11,955 nucleotides of DNA, taken from positions 1 through 11,955 of the forward strand of contig DASVBE010000300.1 in the NCBI GenBank assembly GCA_036375995.1, given 5' to 3'. Below, one piece after another: positions 5,553-11,955 of the stretch. The translations under genes and the position numbers were made by a program. Position 1 is the first letter of the stretch, and each line of letters opens with the position of its first letter. The stretch comes from DASVBE01 sp036375995 (GTDB lineage Bacteria > Actinomycetota > Actinomycetes > Streptosporangiales > Streptosporangiaceae). The notes under the pieces are model-generated. The model was not told the DNA's origin. It saw nothing but the letters and a program-made list of their open reading frames with translations, and did not search any database.

Positions 5553-7966
5553 GGGCGGGCCCAGGCCCAGCCGGTCACCTCGGGCAGGTCCTCGCCGTAC
5601 GTGCGCACCCAGGCGCGGTGCCGGATCCGGGTGTCGGCCATCTCCTGCCGGAGCCACCCCGCGGTCTGGCTCAGCCCCGGCACCCGGTCGATGACGTCCA
5701 TCACCAGGTGGAACCGGTCCATGTCGTTGATCACGAGCATGTCGAACGGGGTGGTCGTGGTGCCCTCCTCCTTGTACCCGCGGACGTGGAAGTTGGCGTG
5801 CCCGGACCGGCGGTAGGTCAGCCGGTGGATGAGCCAGGGGTAGCCGTGATACGCGAAGATCACCGGCCGGTCCCGGGTGAACAGCGCGTCGAACTCCGCG
5901 TCGGCCATCCCGTGCGGGTGCTCGATAGCCGGCTGGAGCCGCATCAGGTCGACCACGTTGACCACCCGGACCTTCAGCGCGGGCAGCCGCCGGCGCAGGA
6001 TGTCCGCGGCGGCCAGCACCTCCATCGTGGGCACATCGCCCGCGCAGCCCAGCACGACGTCGGGCTCGGTGCCGCCGGAGTCGCTGCTGGCCCATTCCCA
6101 GATCCCCGCGCCGCGCGCGCAGTGCAGCGCCGCGGCGTCCATGTCCAGCCAGTCCGGGCACGGCTGCTTGCCCGCCACGATCACGTTGACGTAGTCCCGG
6201 CTGCGCAGGCAGTGGTCGGCCACGGACAGCAGGGTGTTCGCGTCCGGCGGCAGGTAGACCCGGATCACCTCGGCCTTCTTGTTCACCACGTGGTCAATGA
6301 AGCCCGGGTCCTGGTGCGAGAAGCCGTTGTGGTCCTGCCGCCAGACGTGCGAGGTCAGCAGGTAGTTCAGCGAGGCTACGGGGCGCCGCCAGGGCAGATG
6401 GCGGGATACCTTCAGCCACTTCGCGTGCTGGTTGAACATCGAGTCGACGAGGTGCGTGAACGCCTCGTAGCAGGAGAACAGGCCGTGCCGGCCGGACAGC
6501 AGGTAGCCTTCCAGCCAGCCCTGGCAGGTGTGCTCGGAGAGGATCTCCATGACCCGGCCGTCTGCTGCGAGGTGACGGTCCTCCGGGATCTGGCGTTCCT
6601 GCCAGGTCTTGCCGGTCACCTCCAGGAGCGCGCCGAGCCGGTTGGATTCGGTCTCGTCCGGCCCGAAGACCCGGAAGTTGCGCTGGGCCGCGTTCAGCCG
6701 CATGACGTCGCGCAGCAGGTCGCCGAGGACCCGGGTGGGCTCGGTCGGGCCTGAGCCCGGCTGCTTGACGGGGACGGCGTAGTTGCGGAAATCGGGCAGG
6801 ATCAGGTCGCGCAGCAGCAGCCCGCCGTTGGCGTGCGGGGTGGCGCCGAGCCTGCGCTCGCCGCGGGGGACCAGGCCGAGCAGGTCCTGCTGGGGGCGTC
6901 CGTCGGCGGTGAACAGCTCCCCCGGGCGGTAGGAGTGCAGCCACTCTTCCAGCATCTGCAGGTGGGCCGGGTTGGTCCGGACCTCGGCCAGCGGCACCTG
7001 GTGTGCCCGCCAGGTCCCTTCCACCGGCAGCCCGTCCACCTCGGCCGGGCCGGTCCAGCCCTTGGGGGTGCGCAGCACGATCAGCGGCCAGTTCGCCCGG
7101 GGTCCGGCGGCGGTGCTGGTGGCGCCGCCGGGGGCGGCCGGCGCCGGGGCCTGCGAGCGTGCGCGGTCCTGGATGGCCCGGATCGTGTCCAGCGCGCCGT
7201 CCAGCGCGGCGGCGAACTCCTGGTGCATGACGGCGGGGTCGTCACCGGTCACGTACACCGGCTGGTATCCGTAGCCGCGCAGCAGCGCATCCAGCTCGTC
7301 GTCTGGTATCCGGGCCAGCAGCGCGGGGTTGGCGATCTTCCAGCCGTTCAGGTGCAGGATCGGCAGGACCGCGCCATCACGGGCCGGGTTGATGAACCGG
7401 TGGCCGTGCCAGCTGGTGGCCAGCGGCCCGGTCTCCGCCTCACCGTCCCCGACGACGCAGGTGACGACCAGGTCCGGGTTGTCGAACGCGGCGCCGAAGG
7501 CATGCGACAGCGAGTAGCCGAGCTCGCCGCCCTCGTGGATGGAGCCCGGCGTCTCCGGCGCGACGTGGCTGGGCACACCGCCGGGGAAGGAGAACCGCCG
7601 GAACAGCTCGCCCATGCCCGCGCCGTCCTGCGGCACACCCGGCCAGACCTCGCTGTAGCTGCCCTCCAGCCAGGTGTTGGCCAGCGCGGCCGGGCCGCCG
7701 TGGCCGGGCCCGATGACCAGGAGCATGTCCTGGTCGCGCTGGCTGATCGCCCGGTTGAGGTGAGTCCAGACGAAGTTCAGGCCCGGGGTGGTGCCCCAGT
7801 GACCAAGCAGCCGCGGCTTGATGTGATCCGGTTTCAGCGGCTCGGTCAGCAGTGGGTTGGCGAGCAGGTAGATCTGGCAAGCCGACAGGTAGTTGGCGGC
7901 GCGCCAGTACCGGTCCAGCGTCGTCTGCTCGGAACTGGTCAGCGGTCGGGCTGTGCTGGAGGTCAT
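5549..7966 (-). CDS. xfp: Phosphoketolase (xylulose-5-phosphate/fructose-6-phosphate)
   Basis: This thiamine-diphosphate enzyme (805 residues) splits xylulose 5-phosphate, and often fructose 6-phosphate, with phosphate to give acetyl phosphate. The family motifs are nearly unbroken: GHWGTTPGLNF (His56), GPGHGGPA (His89), FSFPGGVPSHVAPETPGSIH (His134), then GDGEAETGP at about 173-181 and HLNGWKIAN, which bind the cofactor. An Ala/Pro/Gly-rich stretch at about residues 270-291 appears to be a loop insertion before WPLIVLRTPKGWTGP. Whether fructose 6-phosphate is used cannot be read from the motifs. The start chosen is ATG 7966, with AGAGGG about five bases upstream; GTG 7970-7972 is an alternative, but it overlaps that ribosome site. 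The gene is first in an operon with ackA, sharing an ATGA overlap. No convincing promoter was found upstream. Confidence 0.96.
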   Translation of the reverse strand: MTSSTARPLTSSEQTTLDRYWRAANYLSACQIYLLANPLLTEPLKPDHIKPRLLGHWGTTPGLNFVWTHLNRAISQRDQDMLLVIGPGHGGPAALANTWLEGSYSEVWPGVPQDGAGMGELFRRFSFPGGVPSHVAPETPGSIHEGGELGYSLSHAFGAAFDNPDLVVTCVVGDGEAETGPLATSWHGHRFINPARDGAVLPILHLNGWKIANPALLARIPDDELDALLRGYGYQPVYVTGDDPAVMHQEFAAALDGALDTIRAIQDRARSQAPAPAAPGGATSTAAGPRANWPLIVLRTPKGWTGPAEVDGLPVEGTWRAHQVPLAEVRTNPAHLQMLEEWLHSYRPGELFTADGRPQQDLLGLVPRGERRLGATPHANGGLLLRDLILPDFRNYAVPVKQPGSGPTEPTRVLGDLLRDVMRLNAAQRNFRVFGPDETESNRLGALLEVTGKTWQERQIPEDRHLAADGRVMEILSEHTCQGWLEGYLLSGRHGLFSCYEAFTHLVDSMFNQHAKWLKVSRHLPWRRPVASLNYLLTSHVWRQDHNGFSHQDPGFIDHVVNKKAEVIRVYLPPDANTLLSVADHCLRSRDYVNVIVAGKQPCPDWLDMDAAALHCARGAGIWEWASSDSGGTEPDVVLGCAGDVPTMEVLAAADILRRRLPALKVRVVNVVDLMRLQPAIEHPHGMADAEFDALFTRDRPVIFAYHGYPWLIHRLTYRRSGHANFHVRGYKEEGTTTTPFDMLVINDMDRFHLVMDVIDRVPGLSQTAGWLRQEMADTRIRHRAWVRTYGEDLPEVTGWAWARP

Positions 7967-8005
7967 CGTCACCCTCTGCCTGGTTTGCGCGGACTTAATC
8001 TGGGC

Positions 8006-8078
8006 GCGAGCGGCCGCCCGCCGTGCATGCTGGCGCAGTAAGCCGACATCGAGATGAACACCCAGCTGCGAGCGGCCG
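8006..8078. repeat. 11-bp direct repeat upstream of xfp
   Basis: GCGAGCGGCCG occurs at 8006-8016 and again at 8068-8078, 62 bases apart, in the 161-base gap between the 79-residue gene and xfp. It may be a pair of protein-binding sites, but short GC-rich repeats occur by chance in this sequence. Confidence 0.3.
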
Positions 8079-8127
8079 GCCGGTTAGGCTGTGCGGACCA
8101 CCGTAACCGGTGTCATGAAGCGGAAAC

Positions 8128-8367
8128 TCATGGGTTCCGCGGAGCCGGTAACCAGACCCGGGCGCGGCCGCGTTTGCGGACCGGGGTGCCGGCGGTGAGG
8201 ATGAGCTGGCGCTTGGCGCCCGGGCGCCTGTCACGCAGCGGCGCCACGGTCAGCACGAACCCGCCGCTGCCCAGACGGACCGCGATGACCAGCAGTTCGT
8301 CCTCAGCGCCTGCCACGGTGATCACATCACCAGGATCGAGATCGCCAGGCAGGACCGTGTCGGGCAC
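8128..8367 (-). CDS. Small hypothetical protein with basic C-terminus
   Basis: I do not recognise this 79-residue protein. The N-terminal half alternates hydrophobic and polar residues (DPGDVITVAGAEDELLVIAV, then GGFVLTVAPL), which suggests a small beta-barrel. The C-terminal half is strongly basic (RDRRPGAKRQ, then VRKRGRARVW), so nucleic-acid binding is possible, but this is inference. The start is GTG at 8367. There is no ribosome binding site; a good promoter ends 8 bases upstream, so the mRNA is probably leaderless. That promoter and the regular protein pattern argue that the gene is real. It lies upstream of xfp on the same strand with a 161-base gap and diverges from the thioesterase. 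Several overlapping frames on both strands are open here, so the call is less certain than for its neighbours. Confidence 0.6.
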   Translation of the reverse strand: MPDTVLPGDLDPGDVITVAGAEDELLVIAVRLGSGGFVLTVAPLRDRRPGAKRQLILTAGTPVRKRGRARVWLPAPRNP

Positions 8368-8375
8368 AGATTGTG

Positions 8376-8404
8376 ACGCTACCCGGTGCGGCCTGCGGTG
8401 TCAG
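8376..8404 (-). promoter_or_regulatory. Predicted leaderless promoter of the 79-residue gene
   Basis: On the minus strand CTGACA (8404-8399) matches five of six bases of TTGACA. Seventeen bases later TAGCGT (8381-8376) fits TANNNT. Eight bases separate it from GTG 8367, so transcription would begin at or next to the start codon. This is the best promoter match I see in the window. Confidence 0.55.
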
Positions 8405-8531
8405 CAGCCAGGCAATTACCCCGTGTATAACCAATGAACATTCAGCCAACGAGACAGCCCTGGGCTCAGGCGCCGGGGCGGCCCCAGGTCAGGTCGCCCG
8501 CCAGGCTCAGTGCGGCCGCCGTGCGGGCTGG

Positions 8532-8537
8532 CAGACT
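8532..8537 (+). promoter_or_regulatory. Candidate -10 box of a leaderless thioesterase mRNA
   Basis: CAGACT lies exactly six bases before ATG 8544, and no Shine-Dalgarno sequence is present. This is the spacing expected when transcription starts at the start codon. No clear -35 box is seen. Confidence 0.35.
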
Positions 8538-8543
8538 ACGGGC

Positions 8544-8936
8544 ATGCCTGCGGAGCTTGACGATCTTGTCGCGCTGATGCCCTTCGCCGCCGAACTGGGG
8601 CTGGTCCTGGACGAGGCCTCCGCGGACCGGGTGGCGGGGCGCCTGACCTGGGCGCCGCGGCTGTGCACGTCCGGCGGCGTGCTGCACGGCGGCGTGCTGA
8701 TGTCCGTGGCCGACAGCATCGGCGCGGTCGTCGCCGTCCTCGGTCTCGCCGACGGCCAGACCACCGCCACCATCACCTCGACCACCCAGATGTTCCGCCC
8801 GGTGACCGGCGGCGAGGTGCGGGCCGTGGCCGTCCCGCTGCACCGCGGCCGGACCACGGTGACCGTTCAGACCAGCCTGACCAGCGAGGCCGGCAAGCTC
8901 GTCGCGCAGACCACCCAGATACAGGCCATCAGGTAG
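8544..8936 (+). CDS. PaaI-type hotdog-fold thioesterase
   Basis: The 130-residue protein has the single hotdog domain of PaaI/YdiI-type acyl-CoA thioesterases. The signature is GGVLHGGVLMSVADSIGA, with HGG at residues 48-50 and Asp57 at the position of the catalytic Asp61 of E. coli PaaI. The later strands (TATITSTTQMFRPVTGGEVRAVAVPLHRGRTT) are also typical. These enzymes hydrolyse aryl- or acyl-CoA thioesters in the cytosol, usually as tetramers; the substrate here is unknown. ATG 8544 was chosen because the domain starts just after it and a -10-like CAGACT lies six bases upstream; longer in-frame extensions have no support. It ends 25 bases before the PadR gene on the same strand, so the two may be co-transcribed. 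Confidence 0.88.
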   Translation: MPAELDDLVALMPFAAELGLVLDEASADRVAGRLTWAPRLCTSGGVLHGGVLMSVADSIGAVVAVLGLADGQTTATITSTTQMFRPVTGGEVRAVAVPLHRGRTTVTVQTSLTSEAGKLVAQTTQIQAIR

Positions 8937-8949
8937 CGCAGGCCGGCCG

Positions 8950-8955
8950 TACCCT
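8950..8955 (+). promoter_or_regulatory. Candidate -10 box of a leaderless padR mRNA
   Basis: TACCCT (TANNNT) lies exactly six bases before ATG 8962, the same spacing as the CAGACT box before the thioesterase. No ribosome binding site is present between them. No convincing -35 box is found in the end of the thioesterase gene. Confidence 0.35.
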
Positions 8956-8961
8956 TGGACG

Positions 8962-9504
8962 ATGCCGAGCCCCGGCGAACCGTCGCTGTCGCTGTCGCTG
9001 TCCGAATGGCTGGTGCTGTGCCTGATCACCGAGCAGGCCACGCACGGTAACGCCATCGCCGCGCAGCTGGGCCACGACGGCCCGCTGGGCCAGGTCTGGC
9101 ACGTGCACAAGGCCGTGGTGTACCGCTCCATCGACCGGCTCCAGCAGGCTGGCCTGGTCATCGCCGTGGGGGAGGAGCCCTCCAGTCGCGGCCCGGTGCG
9201 GACGCTGGTCGAAGCCACGGCCAAGGGCAGCGGCGCGGCGCGCGCCTGGCTGGCCAGGCCGGTCGCGCATACCCGCGACATCCGCTCCGAGCTCCTGGTC
9301 AAGCTGGCCCTGCTGGACCGCGCCGGAACCAGCCCGGCCGCCCTCCTGCAGGCTCAGCACACCCAGCTCCAGCCCATCGCCGACGCGCTGGCCGGGCGGC
9401 TCGGCGCGGCCGACGGCTTCGAGCGGATCCTCCTGCTGTGGCGCTACGAGACCATCTCGGCGACGATCCGGTTTCTCGGCGCGCTCTCCGTGGTCCAGCA
9501 CTGA
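8962..9504 (+). CDS. PadR family transcriptional regulator
   Basis: The 180-residue protein has an N-terminal winged helix of the PadR type at about residues 10-95. LSEWLVLCLITEQATHGNAIAAQL is followed by VWHVHKAVVYRSIDRLQQAGLV, the recognition-helix region, and a wing (SSRGPVRTLVEATAKG). The C-terminal half (about 96-180) is helical and probably forms the dimer. Family members are mostly repressors that respond to small ligands; none can be named here. The gene lies 25 bases after the thioesterase and about 170 bases before coxS, all on one strand, so the cox genes are plausible targets, but this is inference. A 6-base tandem repeat (GTCGCT three times, 8982-8999) near the start encodes a Ser-Leu run. 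There is no ribosome site; TACCCT six bases before the ATG suggests a leaderless mRNA. Confidence 0.85.
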   Translation: MPSPGEPSLSLSLSEWLVLCLITEQATHGNAIAAQLGHDGPLGQVWHVHKAVVYRSIDRLQQAGLVIAVGEEPSSRGPVRTLVEATAKGSGAARAWLARPVAHTRDIRSELLVKLALLDRAGTSPAALLQAQHTQLQPIADALAGRLGAADGFERILLLWRYETISATIRFLGALSVVQH

Positions 9505-9507
9505 GCG

Positions 9508-9525
9508 CGGCTCAGTCCTGAGCCG
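9508..9525. repeat. Near-perfect palindrome just after padR
   Basis: CGGCTCAG (9508-9515) and CTGAGCCG (9518-9525) are perfect complements with a two-base centre, starting four bases after the padR stop. The tight centre suits a protein-binding site better than a hairpin, but it could also act as a stem that slows read-through. The half-site CTCAG/CTGAG recurs at 9583-9602. Confidence 0.4.
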
Positions 9526-9582
9526 GGCCCGCACCCAGCCCCCGTACTCCAAATTCAGCGTGATCATTGTGCCGCTGATTAC

Positions 9583-9611
9583 CTGAGAATCGGCTGACTC
9601 AGATCGATACT
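9583..9611 (+). promoter_or_regulatory. Candidate coxS promoter with overlapping dyad
   Basis: CTGAGA (9583-9588) matches four of six bases of TTGACA, and after 17 bases GATACT (9606-9611) matches four of six of TATAAT. Transcription would start near 9618. CTGAG (9583-9587) and CTCAG (9598-9602) form a dyad across the -35 and spacer, which would be a natural operator position. Each match is modest. Confidence 0.35.
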
Positions 9612-9638
9612 GGTGCATCGTGCCCGGCCGCCCTAAGT

Positions 9639-9652
9639 TGGCCTCTAGGCCA
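9639..9652. repeat. Palindrome in the predicted coxS leader
   Basis: TGGCCT (9639-9644) and AGGCCA (9647-9652) are perfect complements around CT, 24 bases before the coxS start and just upstream of its ribosome binding site. It could be an operator or, weakly, a leader hairpin. Confidence 0.35.
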
Positions 9653-9676
9653 TGTGTTCCTGGGGAGGAATTGCGT

Positions 9677-10153
9677 ATGCCTGATATCTCCGTCACTGTA
9701 GACGGCGTCCGATACCAAGATCACGTAGAGCCGCGCCTGCTGCTCGTCCACTACCTCAGGGAGGTCGTGGGCAAGACCGGTACGCCCGTCGGCTGCGATA
9801 CCTCCAACTGCGGCGCATGCACCGTGCTGATGGACGGCCAGTCGGTCAAGAGCTGCTCGGTCCTCGCCGTGCAGGCCGACGGCGCGAGCATCACCACGAT
9901 CGAGGGCCTGGCCGGCGCCAACGGCGGCGGCCTCCATCCGGTGCAGAAGGCCTTCCACTCTGAGCACGCGCTCCAGTGCGGCTACTGCACGCCCGGGATG
10001 ATCATGGCAGCGGTGGACCTCCTCAAGGAGAACCCCAACCCCAGCGACACGGAGATCCGCGAGGGGCTGGAAGGCAACCTGTGCCGCTGCACCGGCTACG
10101 AGAACATCGTGCGTGCCGTGCGGCGCGCCGCCGAGGCGGGAGTGAGCGAATGA
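9677..10153 (+). CDS. coxS: CO dehydrogenase-like small subunit with two [2Fe-2S] clusters
   Basis: The 158-residue protein is the iron-sulfur subunit of a xanthine oxidase/CO dehydrogenase-family enzyme. The N-terminal plant-type ferredoxin domain binds one cluster through Cys40, Cys45, Cys48 and Cys60 (GCDTSNCGACTVLMDG). The C-terminal helical domain binds the second through Cys101, Cys104, Cys136 and Cys138 (CGYCTPGMIM and CRCTGYENIV). All eight ligands are present. It passes electrons from the molybdenum centre of the large subunit to the FAD of a medium subunit not seen here. ATG 9677 is fixed by GGGGAGGA (9662-9669) seven bases upstream. Its stop overlaps the coxL start as ATGA (10150-10153), so translation is probably coupled. 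S before L with no M gene upstream fits form II gene order. Confidence 0.93.
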   Translation: MPDISVTVDGVRYQDHVEPRLLLVHYLREVVGKTGTPVGCDTSNCGACTVLMDGQSVKSCSVLAVQADGASITTIEGLAGANGGGLHPVQKAFHSEHALQCGYCTPGMIMAAVDLLKENPNPSDTEIREGLEGNLCRCTGYENIVRAVRRAAEAGVSE

Positions 10154-11955
10154 CCGCGACCGAGGAGCAGGCCTCCGCCGAACTGGGCCGGGCACGGCTC
10201 CGCAAGGAAGACGCCCGCCTGATCACCGGCCAGACCAACTGGACCGACAACATCACCCTGCCGGGCCTGCTGCACGTCGCCTACCTGCGCAGCCCGCACG
10301 CGCACGCGCGGATCGTGTCGGTCGACACCAGCGGCGCAAAGGACCAGCCCGGCGTCGTCGCGGCCTTCTCCGGCGCGGACTTCGCCGACGAGCAGGGCAG
10401 CCTGCCGTGCGCCTGGCCGGTGACCCCGGACATCGTGATCCCGCCGCACCCGCCGATGGCCACCGACGAGGTGCGCTACGTGGGCGAGGCGGTGGCCTGC
10501 GTCGTCGCCCGCGACCGCTACGCCGCGGCCGACGCGCTCGCCGCGATCGACGTCGAGTACGAGCCGCTGCCCCCGGTGCTGGACATCCGCACCGCACTGG
10601 ACGACGGCTCGCCCAAGGTGCACGAGGCCGGCAACAAGAGCTTCGAGTGGGTGTTCGCCAACGGCGACCTGGACGCCGCGTTCCGCGACGCCCCCGTCGT
10701 CATCGAGCGCAACTACCGCCAGCAGCGGCTGATCCCGGCCGCGATGGAGCCGCGGTCGGTGGTCTGCTCCTGCGTCGGCGGGGAGTTCACGATCTGGTCG
10801 GCCACCCAGATCCCGCACGTGCTGCGGGTCATGCTGGCCCTGGTCACCGGCGTGCCCGAGCAGAACATCCGGGTCATCGCGCCCGACGTGGGCGGCGGGT
10901 TCGGCTCCAAGCTCCAGGTCACCGCCGAGGAAGTGCTCGCCCTGCTGATCGCCCGCAGGCTGGGCCGCCCGGTCAAGTGGACCGAGTCGCGCAGCGAGGG
11001 CAACATGACCGTGCATCACGGCCGGGACCAGTGGCAGCGGATCCGGATCGCCGCGGACCGCGACGGCCGGCTGCGCGGCCTGTCCGTGGACCTGCTCGCC
11101 GACATGGGCGCCTACCTGATGCTGGTCACCCCCGGGGTGCCGCTGCTCGGCGCGTTCATGTACAACGCGATCTACAAGATGGACGCCTACTCGTTCCGCT
11201 GCACCGGGATCTTCACCACCAAGATGCCGACCGACGCCTACCGCGGCGCGGGCCGGCCGGAAGCCACGTTCGCCATCGAGCGGATCATGGACGAGCTCGC
11301 CGCCGAACTCGGCGTGGACCCCCTGGAGATCAGGGAACGGAACTGGATCAAGCACGAGGAATTCCCGTACACCACCATCTGCGGGCTCACCTACGACTCG
11401 GGTAACTACGAGGCGGCCACCGCGCGGGCCAAGGAGCTGTTCGGCTACGACGCGCTGCGGGCCGAGCAGGAGCAGCGCCGGGCCGCTGGCGACCCGGTCC
11501 AGCTCGGCATCGGTATCTCCACGTTCACCGAGATGTGCGGGCTCGCCCCGTCCCGCGTGCTCGGCTCGCTCGCCTACGGCGCGGGCGGCTGGGAGCAGGC
11601 CTCGATCCGGATGCTGCCCACCGGCAAGGTCGAGGTGGTCACCGGGTCCAGCGCGCACGGCCAGGGGCACGAGACGGCCTGGAGCCAGATCGTCGCCGAC
11701 CAGCTCGGCGTGCCGTTCGAGGACATCCGGGTGCTGCACGGCGACACCCAGATCTCGCCCAAGGGCATGGACACCTACGGGTCCCGCTCGCTGGCCGTCG
11801 GCGGCATGGCCCTTGTCTCGGCCTGTGACAAGGTCATCGAGAAGGCCAAGGTCATCGCATCGGCGCTGCTCGAGGCGCCGCCGGACGATGTCGAGTTCGC
11901 GAACGGCGTGTTCCGGTCCCGCAGCGGCAGCGGCGTGACCAAGACCATCCAGGAG
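10150..11955 (+). CDS. coxL: Form II CO dehydrogenase-like large (molybdopterin) subunit, 3' end outside the window
   Basis: The frame is open from ATG 10150 to the window edge, giving 602 residues of an expected 780-800. It is the molybdopterin cytosine dinucleotide-binding subunit of the xanthine oxidase/CO dehydrogenase family: an N-terminal hammerhead-like domain (about 15-130), then cofactor domains with DVGGGFGSKLQ (246-256). The active-site loop reads AYRGAGR at residues 363-369. True (form I) CO dehydrogenases have AYRCSFR, whose cysteine (Cys388 in Oligotropha) holds copper in the Mo-Cu site; here it is Gly366. The protein is therefore form II. CO oxidation is doubtful for this group, and another aldehyde- or heterocycle-type substrate is possible. 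The active-site glutamate expected near the C-terminus lies beyond the edge. The start overlaps the coxS stop by four bases. Confidence 0.92.
   Translation, partial: MTATEEQASAELGRARLRKEDARLITGQTNWTDNITLPGLLHVAYLRSPHAHARIVSVDTSGAKDQPGVVAAFSGADFADEQGSLPCAWPVTPDIVIPPHPPMATDEVRYVGEAVACVVARDRYAAADALAAIDVEYEPLPPVLDIRTALDDGSPKVHEAGNKSFEWVFANGDLDAAFRDAPVVIERNYRQQRLIPAAMEPRSVVCSCVGGEFTIWSATQIPHVLRVMLALVTGVPEQNIRVIAPDVGGGFGSKLQVTAEEVLALLIARRLGRPVKWTESRSEGNMTVHHGRDQWQRIRIAADRDGRLRGLSVDLLADMGAYLMLVTPGVPLLGAFMYNAIYKMDAYSFRCTGIFTTKMPTDAYRGAGRPEATFAIERIMDELAAELGVDPLEIRERNWIKHEEFPYTTICGLTYDSGNYEAATARAKELFGYDALRAEQEQRRAAGDPVQLGIGISTFTEMCGLAPSRVLGSLAYGAGGWEQASIRMLPTGKVEVVTGSSAHGQGHETAWSQIVADQLGVPFEDIRVLHGDTQISPKGMDTYGSRSLAVGGMALVSACDKVIEKAKVIASALLEAPPDDVEFANGVFRSRSGSGVTKTIQE

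Noticed and set aside
5553..6161. Upstream extension of the acetate kinase frame into xfp
   Set aside because: The frame stays open, but acetate kinase homology starts just after ATG 5552, which forms an ATGA overlap with the xfp stop. The extension is a shadow of xfp.
5618..6754. Plus-strand open frames opposite xfp and ackA, here and at 4452-5816
   Set aside because: Both lie wholly across from genes with unbroken family motifs and show no recognisable domain.
8099..8112. CACCG/CGGTG hairpin after the 79-residue gene as a terminator
   Set aside because: Five pairs with a four-base loop and no T-run is too weak, and short GC-rich stems are frequent by chance here.
8434..8543. Small plus-strand open frame starting at ATG 8434 before the thioesterase
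   Set aside because: It has no ribosome site or promoter box, and its product is Arg/Pro/Ala-rich without any motif. It also runs into the thioesterase in another frame.
10096..11739. Long minus-strand open frame opposite coxL
   Set aside because: The plus strand gives continuous CoxL homology to the window edge. The antisense frame is a composition artefact.
10150..11955. Calling the cox genes a proven CO-oxidising enzyme
   Set aside because: AYRGAGR lacks the copper-ligand cysteine of form I, so CO oxidation cannot be claimed from this sequence.
1..11955. CRISPR array, tRNA, rRNA or phage/transposon genes
   Set aside because: No regularly spaced repeats, cloverleaf sequences, rRNA segments, transposases or integrases were seen on either strand.

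Overview
The window is very GC-rich. Its gene density, mixed ATG/GTG/TTG starts, several genes that look leaderless, and gene families (nitrate-sensing domain of actinobacterial kinases, PadR regulator, phosphoketolase-acetate kinase pair, form II CO-dehydrogenase-like genes) all suggest a soil-type, probably filamentous member of the Actinomycetota. I cannot place it more finely. No mobile element, tRNA, rRNA or CRISPR array is visible. It looks like ordinary chromosomal sequence carrying several small metabolic units.

Left part (1-2900). A gene entering from the left encodes a nitrate/nitrite-sensing (NIT) domain ending in one transmembrane helix, with no kinase domain after it. Next comes a small stand-alone glycogen-binding (CBM48-type) protein with a TTG start. 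A low-GC, perfect 21-bp inverted repeat (997-1048) separates it from a leftward pair: an AhpD-like carboxymuconolactone decarboxylase family protein and, upstream of it, a family III (CaiB/BaiF) CoA-transferase.

Middle part (2900-8370). A rightward cysteine aminopeptidase (pepC) has a recognisable promoter whose -10 box lies between the arms of an 8-bp dyad. Convergent to it is a leftward operon, xfp-ackA, joined by an ATGA overlap. Phosphoketolase makes acetyl phosphate from sugar phosphates and acetate kinase turns this into acetate plus ATP (the bifid-shunt type route). Upstream of xfp, on the same strand, is an unrecognised 79-residue protein with a good leaderless promoter.

Right part (8370-11955). 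Rightward genes are a PaaI-type hotdog thioesterase, a PadR-type regulator, and then coxS-coxL, the iron-sulfur and molybdopterin subunits of a CO-dehydrogenase/xanthine-oxidase-family enzyme. CoxL carries AYRGAGR rather than AYRCSFR. It is therefore form II, lacks the copper-binding cysteine, and its substrate is uncertain. The S-L order without an M subunit upstream fits form II clusters. CoxL runs off the right edge, so the FAD subunit would be expected just outside.

No clearly new multi-gene system is visible. The points most worth checking are the form II cox locus with its upstream regulator and repeated CTCAG/CTGAG motifs, the dyad around the pepC promoter, the low-GC palindrome, and the NIT-domain protein without a kinase.
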